From assembly GCA_016256075.1 (NCBI GenBank), contig SDVU01000281.1, forward strand, positions 1 to 16,003: a stretch of 16,003 nucleotides of DNA, in the 5' to 3' direction. A program made the translations under genes and the position numbers. Within the stretch, counting starts at the first letter, position 1, and the number at the start of each line of letters is the position of its first letter. Shown here piece after piece: positions 7,642-15,163 of this stretch. A model generated the notes under the pieces. It saw only the letters and a program-made list of their open reading frames with translations. It had not been told where the DNA came from and searched no databases. The stretch is from Dictyocoela muelleri. Lineage: Eukaryota; Microsporidia.

Positions 7642-7735
7642 ATTGATACTGTTGCAAAGTTATTGACACATTTTACAAACTTATTGACTCCATTTTGTAA
7701 AATCATTAACCAATTTTTGCAAAATTATTGGCCCT
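7642..7735. repeat. imperfect tandem array, about 21-22-bp unit x 4.5
   Basis: Units follow attgactcattttgcaaaatt with several differences each (for example attgatactgttgcaaagtt, attgacacattttacaaactt). The unit length is close to that of the arrays at 4572-4723 and 14988-15163, but the sequence is unrelated. Confidence 0.75.
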
Positions 7736-7752
7736 CAAAATTAATAAAATTA

Positions 7753-7810
7753 CAAAATAAAAATTTAAGATAAATAAAAATAAAAATTTAAGATAAATAA
7801 AAATAAAAAA
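7753..7810. repeat. 23-bp tandem repeat, 2.5 copies
   Basis: Two nearly identical copies of aaaaataaaaatttaagata plus aat, and a partial third. It is a low-complexity array directly after the 22-bp array. Confidence 0.8.
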
Positions 7811-8190
7811 TAATGATATTTTAATTATTATACTTTATCACCTTTATTATGCATCATTATACCAAGAATATAACGATGAACGAAAGATGGAATTCATAGA
7901 AATGCTTGTTTACGTAGAAAAAGGAAGAAAAAAGACAGACAAGGTGGGGTAGAATGTTCTTTAATTTAAAAAAACGAAGAAAATTAAAAAGATATCCTAT
8001 CTATTTCAAAATCTTAAAAAGCGCGCTCAAAAAAATATTTATAAGCGATATCTTTTAAAGGTTTTTGAGAATCTTTATCTATTCAGATATAAAGGATAAA
8101 AAATAAGTGTTGTTAAAGATAGCACTTAAGGAAGTAGATTATAAGATCTGAAATTTCTTTAAATCCGTGCTTCACACTTAATGCCATATC
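7811..8190. other. gene-free region, possibly decayed coding DNA
   Basis: Plus-strand frames read basic, broken stretches (about 7950-8130) that could be remains of a transposon gene, but no motif is clear. Confidence 0.3.
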
Positions 8191-8285
8191 TGAAAAATTG
8201 ACAGCGTTTAACAGCGCTAGTAAGTACCCACAGTCAACAGTATGTAAAATTATAAAAAGAAGGGCTACAAAAGAAAAGTAATATT
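8191..8285 (+). pseudogene. possible transposase helix-turn-helix remnant
   Basis: A short plus-strand frame reads LTAFNSASKYPQSTVCKIIKRR followed by ATKEK. The SASKYPQSTVCKIIKR part has the look of the DNA-recognition helix of Tc1/pogo-type or similar transposases (a..lg...STV..I.kr). It lasts about 30 codons and then breaks. No catalytic domain is seen downstream before the Merlin element begins. This could be chance. Confidence 0.28.
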
Positions 8286-8569
8286 TTTGTTACATAAATA
8301 GAACTTCTAATAACCATGTTAGATCTCAATATACCACATAAATGAATTAATTTGTAAACAAACAGATGTTATTTCTGTAAGAACACAGGCCTAAACTTAC
8401 ATTCATACCAAAATAATAAAATATTCGAAAAAGACACCTTGTGTTTTACCATCCTTACTAATCCTAAAGGAACTAATATATCAGTATTATGCGCAATTAG
8501 ACACTTATCGTTGCAGCATATAAAATTAAAGTTGAATTATAAAATTGAATATTTTATTATGTTTATTTT
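8286..8569. other. gene-free spacer left of the Merlin composite
   Basis: AT-rich DNA with no open frame and no repeat seen; it ends at the presumed left target duplication (8570-8577). Confidence 0.45.
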
Positions 8570-8577
8570 ATACCTCT
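8570..8577. repeat. left 8-bp target-site duplication of the Merlin element
   Basis: ATACCTCT here and ATACCTTT at 13385-13392 directly flank the inverted ends GGCGCATGC and GCATGCACC. They match at 7 of 8 bases. Merlin elements typically make 8- or 9-bp duplications, so the length fits. Confidence 0.7.
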
Positions 8578-8632
8578 GGCGCATGCGGGTTATTTGACGG
8601 CAATGCGATTATTCGACGGCAATGAAAAAATT
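8578..8632 (+). repeat. left terminal inverted repeat of Merlin
   Basis: It starts GGCGCATGCGGGTTATTTGA and includes two copies of a ttattcgacggcaatg-like unit. It pairs with the reverse complement of the right end up to 13384 with roughly seven mismatches over the first 50 bases. The repeated GACGGCAATG block is the probable transposase-binding unit (inference). Confidence 0.85.
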
Positions 8633-8648
8633 TTAAATATCCCCTTAA

Positions 8649-9025
8649 ATGGTGAAAAATTCTACAATAGAGATTACGGAGGAAGTAAATATATACATAA
8701 GAGGATTTGATGACTTCAAATATGTCTGAGACTTTTGTTAATAATATTTTTTCTCGTTCAACGACCACAAATGCTTTTATGGTCAAAGCCGGCATTTTTT
8801 ATAATATGATATGTACACGATATGCAGATGGAGCCCTGCTAAGATACATTAAAAGAAAGCCTTATCCTGATGGCTTTTATAGGGTTTGTAAAAGATATTG
8901 TCGATATACATCAGGAATTCACAAGGGTAGCGTTTTGAAGGATCTAGGCTCGTGATATGAACACTTATTCTTATAATGTTCAGGTATCTAAATTGAACAC
9001 ATTTCCGGACATTGCATATGGGCTT
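8649..9025 (+). pseudogene. Merlin transposase, N-terminal fragment
   Basis: A likely start at 8649 gives MVKNSTIEITEEVNIYIRGF, then the frame shifts. The next frame (about 8710-8955) reads on through ICTRY to YPDGFYRVCKRYCRYTSGIHKGSVLKDL. That matches the N-terminal zinc-binding and S-I-R-K-G-S region of Merlin/ISXO2 transposases, where paired Cys flank a DG..wrC segment; the Cys pattern is incomplete here. After a stop the same protein goes on in a third frame (RYLN.THF and then DIAYGLG) to about 9025, where the left end of MULE 1 begins. The part before the DDE core is absent in this copy. It is broken in at least three places. Confidence 0.7.
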
Positions 9026-9026
9026 G

Positions 9027-9055
9027 GGCAACTCGCTTCAATGTAGCGAGTTGCC
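9027..9055. repeat. left-end hairpin of MULE 1 (11-bp stem, 7-base loop)
   Basis: GGCAACTCGCT (9027-9037) pairs perfectly with AGCGAGTTGCC (9045-9055) around tcaatgt. It is far richer in GC than its surroundings. The same 11-7-11 plan is kept at the other end. Confidence 0.85.
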
Positions 9056-9599
9056 ACTTTTTCAGTCAAATTTTTTTATAAATTTTAAGTTCGATATTGA
9101 AATAGAAAATCAAGTTAAAGAATTTGAAAAGAAAGAATACGTTAATTTTAAATTAGAAAATAACTTGTCAAATAACACATTGCCGGGCTCGTGTGGTACT
9201 CGCTCGTTTATTAGAATAATATTGTATAAAGAAAGATGATTAAATGAGTTGTGTAAATGTTTTTTATTGAATTGATCTTCGGTTGCTTGGTTTTTTATAC
9301 CCCATCATTTTAGAAATTTCTTTTATAGTTTAGATTTTCTAGAAATTTCGAAAATTGAATTTTTTTTTCCTCACAATGTCTGTATACGACAATATAAATT
9401 ATAAAATTAATTAAGAAAATTAATTTTTATTTTTTATTTTTAATAATGAAAAATTGTTTTCAAATACTGAATTCCAATAAAATCATCATATTTAATTATT
9501 TTTGTTTTAATTCTACTTTTCCACTAATTTTATTATCAATATCACAAAAAAATAATCTTTTTATTTTATTTTCTACGCTTGCATGTTGTTTTCTTCATT

Positions 9600-10750
9600 C
9601 CTCTTCAAATTCATAAATACTAGGATGGAAATGAAAAACTTACTATTTAATGAACGATGCCAAGGTCTAGTCAATTTGTTGTTTTTGGAACATCATTCAT
9701 TATTCTGGAAACACCGGACCGGAAATGTATAGAAAATAAAATCCAATATTGTAATTAGAATAGTCAAATGAACAATCACGGCAATATGTCTGTTTAAAAT
9801 TTTCCCATATAATTTTAATTTCTTTTATATTTTCATTGTTTTTATATAGATATTCATTTTATAAATAATATTTGACAGATCATTTTTGGGAACAAAAGCG
9901 AGAGCTAATGTCATTATAAAACATTATCTTATTTATGAACTCGATTTATAATAAGTAGTTAAACAAAAACTTTGAATTTTTCGAAATAAAATTTGACTAA
10001 AGATAAAAAAGCCTCGAATTCCGAGTTTTTATAAATATCATTAAGAACTAGATATGCTGTCCTTACAAAATCAATAATTATAAATCTAGGCTACTTCTTG
10101 AAAAATTATTCAAATAAGAAAACGCTTTATCATAACATTTTTTGATTTATTCTTCATTAAAATATAAACTAAAGGTAAGTTTTCTTCTTTTATACGGTCA
10201 ATAATAATATACAGTTGTTCAAAATTCTTTGTACTAATTTGAATGTATCATTACAATACCATGCTCTGAATTGTTTTAGATATAAAAGATGTGTTTCTGT
10301 ACAAAATAATAAAGCGATTTTAATTATTCATCCCAGAATCATGCAATAGAAATTCCTCGTCCATAATTATTTTTAATTTAAAGTAGAATATCTCCTTATT
10401 TGTAAATTTTATTGTTTTTTCGTCGTGTTTTTGTTAATTTATCAGTATGATTTTTTTATTAGGATGAAAACTAGAAGAAGTTTAAGGTAATATTTCCATT
10501 TCTCTAATAAATATATTCCTTAGCCTTTAATTGGTATTAATTGATCTTTTTTTTGTATATAAATTAGAAACATGGCTTCATTCTTATCAAAATTTTGTTA
10601 AAATTTGTGAACTGTAATTATTTTTACGTCATTTCCACTATAAGTTTTTATTCTATCTGAACATTTTCTATTAATTCACCGACATGTTAGTATTTGATCT
10701 ATAAAGCGGTGTTAGTTGTAGGCATAGCCATTCTATAATATTTTTCTTTC
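9600..10750 (-). pseudogene. MULE 1 transposase relic
   Basis: Read on minus in short shifting frames. A piece at about 10200-10310 gives TETHLLYLKQF, then DTFKLVQRILNN, which resembles the segment around the first catalytic Asp of MULE transposases (…l..s..w..DGTFk..P..f.QLy). Near 9900-9940 ALAFVPKND matches the conserved l.aLaFvP block. Near 9640-9690 PKTTN, then after a frame slip RPWHRSLNSKF, matches the terminal RTTNS.E.WH motif. The N-terminal FLYWCH-like zinc finger seen in MULE 2 cannot be made out clearly. The Gly of DGTF is missing (Cys-Asn-Asp-Thr-Phe) and many stops interrupt the frame, so it is inactive. About 9240-9600 holds AT-rich 3' sequence without motifs. Confidence 0.7.
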
Positions 10751-10816
10751 ATTTCGTCACTTTTTACTCATATGTTTTTTTCATGATTCATAGAGGTGTT
10801 TTTTGTCTGAAAAGGC

Positions 10817-10845
10817 GGCAACTCGCCCCATTTAGGCGATTTGTC
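10817..10845. repeat. right-end hairpin of MULE 1 (11-bp stem, 7-base loop)
   Basis: GGCAACTCGCC (10817-10827) faces GGCGATTTGTC (10835-10845) around ccattta; 9 of 11 positions pair. Stem and loop lengths equal those of the left-end hairpin although several bases differ. Confidence 0.8.
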
Positions 10846-10853
10846 GCTTTACT

Positions 10854-11150
10854 TCTAGGATCGAGATATGAACGCATCTTCTTATAATACACAAGTATCT
10901 AAATCGAACACATTTGCAAGACATTGCATATGAGTTTAATTTCGATATATGTACAGTTTCCGATTATACAGACCTTGCTAGAGAAGCTATCACCGAGTTT
11001 TTACTCTCTAATAATGACAAACTCGTGGGTATCAACCAAGATAGCACCAGTAAAATCGTTGAAATCGACGAAAGTTTGTTTTTTAAAATAATTATAATCG
11101 ATGATGTTTTACAAATGGGAAATGGCGGTATCCAGTTGTGCGCCCTAAGG
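10854..11150 (+). pseudogene. second, diverged Merlin transposase fragment (middle part)
   Basis: The frame from about 10914 (no ATG) reads LQDIAYEFNFDICTVSDYTD and then LAREAITEFLL, the region before the catalytic core in Merlin/ISXO2 transposases (i..e......TVsdw....Re). It continues to KIVEIDESLFFK, which holds the first catalytic Asp in the standard V-E-I-D-E-S form. After that a frame slip and a stop follow, though FTNGKW still aligns with FTNVEW of the copy at 12665-13175. Its first 67 bases match 8951-9020 at about 85% with one single-base gap, so it is a separate Merlin copy. It is bounded by the right end of MULE 1 and the left end of MULE 2. Confidence 0.75.
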
Positions 11151-11163
11151 CGAACCAACAAAT

Positions 11164-11206
11164 GTTCGTCCTGGGTAAAAAACGTATTTTCGTCCTGGGT
11201 AAAAAT
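11164..11206 (+). repeat. left terminal inverted repeat of MULE 2
   Basis: TTCGTCCTGGGTAAAAA occurs twice in direct order (11165 and 11189). It is inverted relative to 12614-12658. Confidence 0.85.
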
Positions 11207-11469
11207 AATTTAAAAATAAAATTTAAAAACTTTTATTTATCTTTAAATTCGTAAATTTTTAAAATACGTGAATAATTTATCGTCTTCAAAATTTTTTTTT
11301 ATTTGCCACATAAAACAATTGCATTTCTTTTTCAGAGACCTTTCTTGACCATGTGATATTGGTTTTTTTTCAATTATATTTGATTTAAACATTCACATTA
11401 TAATAAATTTTTAATAAATAGGGCTATGTTGGGATTTAAAATTCTTATTTTATCATTTATAAATCGATG

Positions 11470-12570
11470 CCAAGCTTCGGCACTGTTAGTTGTTCTCGGT
11501 TAAAAATTTGAAATTCTATCAAAGATTGGCCATTCTAGAACATTAAAAATTATGTTTGTGTAATTTTCATTTTCGATTTTCCCAAAATATGTATTTTCTG
11601 AATATGAAAAAAATCTTTTTTTTCGTATTTTCTAAATTGATACCAGTTTTTTAGCTATAAAAAAATGAAAAATTTTATTAGGTGGTAAAAATGCCGATGC
11701 TAAAATTCTTTTTATAATAACTTTGAATTCAGTTTTTTCATATTCATTAAACAATCCTTCATTTCTTAATCTTCGCATTATAGATTGTGTAAAATGAAAG
11801 TATAATAACTGGCAAATTTGAATCTATAAATGTTTTTTTAGCTGCATTGTTGCGAGGTTTTTCAATTTAAGTATAATCGTTTCTGGTGAAAATTGAGGTA
11901 ATTCGATAATTTTGTTAAATATAGTTAAATACTCTTTTTCAGATTTTCCGCTCATTAAAATATAAATTATGGACAATGTTTTGCATAAAAAAACTGTGTG
12001 TATTATTAAACACTGATAAAAATAAGCTGAGAAATTTTAAATGTGACAGAAATTATAAGAATTTTCAAATTTTTAAAAACGAAATTTTCTTTGTATTTGC
12101 TATAAAAATAATGAATCTATATTCACACTCAAATCATGAATAATGCCTTAAAAATAAATCGCTTTCTTATCAAACTTTAAATTTTCAGGAATCTCATTAA
12201 AATTTTTAGGTTGATAATTATTAATTTTATTTACTTTTCTCTTTAATGTATCCTTTATATAATTTATACCTATCATATTATTTGTTTCAAGTTCTTCATT
12301 ATCAAAAATATTGCAAACTTGTTCATTTGCCGAGTAATTTTTCAAAGAAAATTCATTTATCTATAGTTGTTATTTTCGTTTTATAATCTTCACCGTGATT
12401 GGTCTATGATCATGAGCAATTATTTTATAAATTTTTTATCATCTTTAAAATATATCGCACCTTGACATTTTCTCGATTGACATCTAAATCTTTTTATTTC
12501 ATCTTTTGTATATGCATAATTATGAATAATTTCTTGATGTATCAATAATATTCCATTTCGTTTACTAGTT
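11470..12570 (-). pseudogene. MULE 2 transposase relic with FLYWCH-type finger
   Basis: Going down the minus strand: about 12410-12560 gives RNGILLIHQEIIH, then RFRCQSRKCQGAIYF and, after a slip, AHDH, the C..C…H.H plan of the FLYWCH/WRKY-like finger at the N-terminus of many MULE transposases. An open stretch of 65 codons follows (12148-12345), rich in N, K and E. About 11900-12110 gives IFIANTKK, then CKTLSIIYILMSGKSEKEYL and TIFNKII, a very typical MULE-domain segment (pliyalm..Kse..Y…f). At 11780-11850 YFHFTQSIMRRLRNEGLF matches the C.FH..Qsi.R.i...GL block, and then ILASAFLPP fits L.aLaFlP. Near 11480-11540 PRTTNSAEAWHRF matches the C-terminal RTTNS.E.WH. The stretches sit in different frames with intervening stops. 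It is better preserved than MULE 1. Confidence 0.8.
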
Positions 12571-12613
12571 AAAAAATAAAATCTGACATTGGTGTGGTGA
12601 AGAACATATTTTT

Positions 12614-12658
12614 ATTAATTTATCCAGAACGAAAAACCGTTTTTCGTCCAGGACGAAC
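12614..12658 (-). repeat. right terminal inverted repeat of MULE 2
   Basis: Ends in TTCGTCCAGGACGAA, itself an interrupted palindrome, and matches the left end in reverse complement. Its inner TTCTGG copy has one change from the left-end unit. Confidence 0.85.
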
Positions 12659-12664
12659 TTCCGT

Positions 12665-13175
12665 TTTTTCGACAATGGGCGAAAAACGTAAGCCCGGTAA
12701 AACCGTTGAAATCAACAAAAGTTTGTTTTTTAAACGTAAGTATAATGGAGGACGTTTTACAAATGTGGAATGGTATGCAGGGGGTATAGAAAGGGGATCT
12801 AAAAAATATTTTGTTGTATCGTTTGATAACAGAAACGCTAAAAATTTAAGGCAAAAAATTCGGGACAATGCCCTTCTAGGGGGAATTGTAATAACGGATC
12901 AATAGAGAGCTTACACAGCTGTACTTTCAAGAAATGAGGATTTTAAACCCAGAAATGTAAATTATTTTTTTATTTGGGGGATCCTGACGATCCAACTGTT
13001 CACTCTCAAACCATTTAAGGTCTTTGGTCCCACTTGAAGAGATTTTTAAGAGAAAGGAAAATGCATAACAAAAGAACAACAATCGGAGTAGTTTCTACAA
13101 TTTCTGTGTGAACATAAAATTGAAAAAAGAAAACGTTTTAATGTTTTACTTTTGTTATTACAATTAAAGGTCTAA
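12665..13175 (+). pseudogene. Merlin transposase, C-terminal DDE core fragment
   Basis: The frame to 12905 reads PGKTVEINKSLFFKRKYNGG, then EWYAGGIERGSKKYFVV and GIVITDQ, the canonical Merlin/ISXO2 core: V-E-I-D-E-S, R-K-Y-N-R-G-R, GGIERGS and the second Asp in ITD. Here the first catalytic Asp is Asn and the following Glu is Lys. After a stop the frame goes on with RAYTAV, then TVHSQTI and GLWSHLKRFLRERK; the N-I-E-G-L-W motif has a stop where the last catalytic Glu belongs. After a slip the end is FLQFLCEHKIEKRKRFNVLL, with a stop at 13173-13175. All catalytic acids except the middle one are lost. It is probably the partner of the N-terminal fragment at 8649-9025. Confidence 0.85.
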
Positions 13176-13201
13176 TTTCATTTTTTATATTTTAAAAATT
13201 T

Positions 13202-13372
13202 TTTCATTGCCGTCTAATAATTTCATTGCCGTCTAATAATTTCATTGTCGTCAAATAATTTCATTGCTGTCTAATAATTTCATTGCCGTCTAATAATTTC
13301 ATTGCCGTCTAATAATTTCATTGCCGTCTAATAATTTCATTGCCGTCTAATAATTTCATTGCCATCGAATAA
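13202..13372 (-). repeat. 9 x 19-bp subterminal array of the Merlin right end
   Basis: Nine units of tttcattgccgtctaataa fill exactly 171 bp; six match this form and three carry one to three changes. The unit is the reverse complement of the ttattcgacggcaatg unit present twice in the left end, so one end has been amplified. The outermost unit runs into the terminal GCATGCACC. There are no unique spacers between units, so this is not a CRISPR. Confidence 0.95.
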
Positions 13373-13384
13373 CCAGCATGCACC
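13330..13384 (-). repeat. right terminal inverted repeat of Merlin
   Basis: In reverse complement it starts GGTGCATGCTGGTTATTCGA and matches the left end starting at 8578. It is followed at once by ATACCTTT, the right copy of the target duplication (13385-13392). Confidence 0.85.
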
Positions 13385-13392
13385 ATACCTTT

Positions 13393-13553
13393 TACCTGTA
13401 TTATAAACTAAATAAAAAATAATAATGAAATATGTATCTATTCATAGAAAGGTAGTTGTAAGAGAAACATTATGTCGAAATAATAATATATTGACTTTAT
13501 TACTACCATATTCTTCTCGGCTGGATCAAATATAAAAGGTTATTTCCTTGTTT
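13393..13553. other. spacer between the Merlin composite and the foldback element
   Basis: No open frame or array. Read on minus it might be part of the same MULE relic as 15190-15450, which would make the foldback element an insertion into it, but the likeness is too weak to call. Confidence 0.35.
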
Positions 13554-13687
13554 TACAGGGTCATGCATTAATATATACAAAAATTTTCAATAATATATAC
13601 AAAAATTAATGTATAAAATTTTGGCACCACAACTGTTTTAAGACCATAAATTGAGATAAAGCATAAGTATAAAAATATAAAATTCTT

Positions 13688-13736
13688 GGATCAATGTCAT
13701 TATTTTCCCCTGGGGGGAAAATAATGACATTGATCC
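13688..13736. mobile_element. 49-bp perfect palindrome inserted in the foldback left arm
   Basis: Arms of 23 bases (13688-13710 and 13714-13736, beginning GGATCAATGTC) are exactly complementary around a 3-base centre. AATTCTT stands directly before it (13681-13687) and again one base after it (13738-13744). The inverted counterpart in the right arm (about 14845-14880) has AATTCTT once and no palindrome. It therefore looks like a tiny insertion, essentially two inverted ends with nothing between, that made a 7-bp duplication. Confidence 0.75.
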
Positions 13737-13833
13737 TAATTCTTTGTTAATTAATAATCCCGAACCAATTTTTTATATATTTTGATATATTATTATATTT
13801 TGTATATTTTAAAAACTAAATATACTAAATATA

Positions 13834-14040
13834 GTATCATGACTCGCGCAGCGCGTGAAATACGTTCAACGCGCGACATTTTTACAGAAAAAAATAAAAT
13901 GGTCATAGGGGGATTCAAACTCTGATAAGTGTGCCCGCATATATTATTATGTACCACTGAACCAGAGGACTCGGGATATAAAAAAATAAACAATAAAATT
14001 ATAATTTTCTATGATATAAAAATTTATGTGTTTTTCAATC
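13834..14040. repeat. left inner arm of the foldback, with CpG-rich block
   Basis: It aligns in reverse complement with 14640-14820. It starts with a CpG-rich, partly self-complementary segment (TCGCGCAGCGCG, then CGCGCGACATTTTTA). It then has the tRNA-like segment and ends in aaaaaataaacaataaaattata, which is kept almost exactly in the other arm. Confidence 0.75.
13911..13964 (-). other. tRNA-like A-box/B-box pair in the left arm
   Basis: On minus: TGGTTCAGTGG (A-box-like, 13954-13964), then 31 bases, then GAGTTTGAATCC (B-box-like, 13911-13922). These are close to the internal RNA polymerase III promoter of tRNA genes. The would-be T stem does not pair (CAGAG against CCCCC) and the acceptor ends do not match, so it is not a working tRNA gene. 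It may be tRNA-derived, as in SINEs. Confidence 0.4.
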
Positions 14041-14639
14041 TAAAAATATAACAAATTTTCAATAAATTACGAAGAATATGCGTATATAAGGGAAATATAT
14101 CGGGTAAATAGGGTAAAAATTTAGTACTTTAACAAGTTAGGGACCAAAAAAATTGAGCTTAATAAAAAAGTTTAAAGACAAAAAATACAAAAAATTTTTA
14201 TGCTTATGCTATATCATAAAACAATTTTTTATACATTTAATTTTTTATTATATTGAGTCTCGGAAATTACCAAATATGGTAATGTGAATAAATAACAAAA
14301 AAATGTTCCGAGATTTATAATTATACCCAAAAGCGATCATATTAAAAGGTGTTTTGTATAATGTTCTTTTAGGAGATTATTTTTATAAGGTTCTTATTAG
14401 GGGGGGGGGTGTTTTTTTATGAAATCGAAAAAATTTTAGGGATATTTCGTATTGATACTTTATATTAAGAGCTATTTTTTATGTCCCTAACTCTTTGAGT
14501 ACCAAAAATTTTTTATGAAAGGGAGGAAATTAAATCTAAAAATGTGAAATAAAAAAAATTAAATTTAAAAATATTTTTTTCTAGCCCAAAAATCTTTGCT
14601 AAATTAAGTATTTATTCATAATTTTTTATTTAAAATGAT

Positions 14640-14820
14640 CCATTAATAAAAAATTATAATTTTATTGTTTATTTTTTATATCATTAGTCCTTTGATTCAG
14701 TGGTACTCAAAAATTTATGTGGTTACACCCATCAGAGTGAATCCCCCTAAGGTAATTACCCAATTTTTTCTAAAAATGTCGCACCCTGGAAGCATGTCAC
14801 ACGCTGCACGCGACATAATA
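14640..14820. repeat. right inner arm of the foldback
   Basis: Reverse complement of 13834-14040 with many substitutions. It carries the second tRNA-like segment (14691-14746: GATTCAGTGGTA and later GAGTGAATCC, one base short in the B-box) and the CpG-rich end block. Confidence 0.75.
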
Positions 14821-14987
14821 TATTAAAATATAAAAAAAATCTGATTATAAGAATTTTCTATATTTTTCTATTTTTATACTTTTTTAAAGCTCAAGTTTTT
14901 CAGTACCTAACCCGTTGGAGTTAAAAAATTCTACACCTTAATTTCCGTAAATATTAATCGAAAATTTTGTTTATATATATTTATATT

Positions 14988-15163
14988 ATTGAAAATTTTT
15001 GTATATATTAATGAAAATTTTTGTATATATTATTGAAAATTTTTTTATATATTAATGAAAATTTTTGTATATATTAATGAAAATTTTTGTATATATTAAT
15101 GAAAATTTTTGTATATATTAATGGAAATTTTTGTATATATTATTCAAAATTTTTGTATATATA
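14988..15163. repeat. 8 x 22-bp array at the foldback right end
   Basis: Eight units of a[a/t]tgaaaatttttgtatata plus tt fill exactly 176 bp, with one or two changes in some. The left end has only about two matching units (13568-13607, inverted), so the array grew at one end only, as at the Merlin right end. Confidence 0.9.

Larger units (their letters stand above)
9026..10846 (-). mobile_element. MULE 1: Mutator-like DNA transposon nested in Merlin DNA
   Basis: The ends are inverted repeats of about 48 bp (9026-9073 and 10799-10846) sharing GCGAGTTGCC, then TTTTCAG and CAAA. The outer part of each end folds on itself (see the hairpin entries). Between them, on minus, lies a broken MULE transposase. 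Merlin sequence borders both sides in the same orientation, but the 67-75 bp of Merlin left of it is repeated, diverged, on the right, so it is not a clean insertion with a short target duplication. No 9-bp duplication is visible. Confidence 0.75.
11164..12658 (-). mobile_element. MULE 2: Mutator-like DNA transposon nested in Merlin DNA
   Basis: Inverted ends of about 42 bp begin GTTCGTCCTGG (11164) and end CCAGGACGAAC (12658). They agree at roughly 34 of 41 positions, and each end holds the TTCGTCCTGG block twice, about 23 bases apart. The 1.5-kb element contains a minus-strand MULE transposase with several frame breaks. Merlin sequence lies on both sides (11150 and 12665). A 9-bp target duplication, usual for MULEs, is not visible, so the flanks have changed or the neighbouring Merlin parts come from different copies. 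Confidence 0.78.
8578..13384 (+). mobile_element. composite Merlin (IS1595/ISXO2-like) DNA transposon carrying nested MULEs
   Basis: The outer element is bounded by 55-bp inverted ends starting GG[C/T]GCATGC[G/T]GGTTATT and flanked by an imperfect 8-bp duplication. An N-terminal Merlin transposase part lies at the left (8649-9025) and a C-terminal part with the DDE core at the right (12665-13175), both on plus, as expected for one element split by later insertions. Between them lie a 1.82-kb MULE, a diverged Merlin fragment and a 1.50-kb MULE. Without these the outer element would be about 1.2 kb, usual for Merlin. All transposase copies are broken, so nothing here is autonomous. The extra Merlin fragment shows that the interior was not built by two simple insertions alone; a further insertion, tandem copy or rearrangement is needed. 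Confidence 0.8.

Noticed and set aside
9012-9239. 75-codon plus-strand frame running from Merlin into MULE 1
   Set aside because: It crosses the MULE end hairpin and changes element halfway, so it is a chance open frame rather than a gene.
9018-10854. 9-bp target duplication of MULE 1
   Set aside because: The bases next to both ends (ATGGGCTTG and GCTTTACTT) do not match at any reasonable end position.
13202-13372. CRISPR-like regular array
   Set aside because: Units are directly adjacent with no spacers, and the unit is part of the Merlin end; the genome also looks eukaryotic.
13911-13980. functional tRNA gene in the foldback arm
   Set aside because: A-box and B-box look right, but the T stem has at least three mismatches and the acceptor ends do not pair.
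13793-13993. 66-codon minus-strand frame in the foldback left arm
   Set aside because: It lies wholly in the inverted-repeat arm, and the sister arm does not keep the frame.
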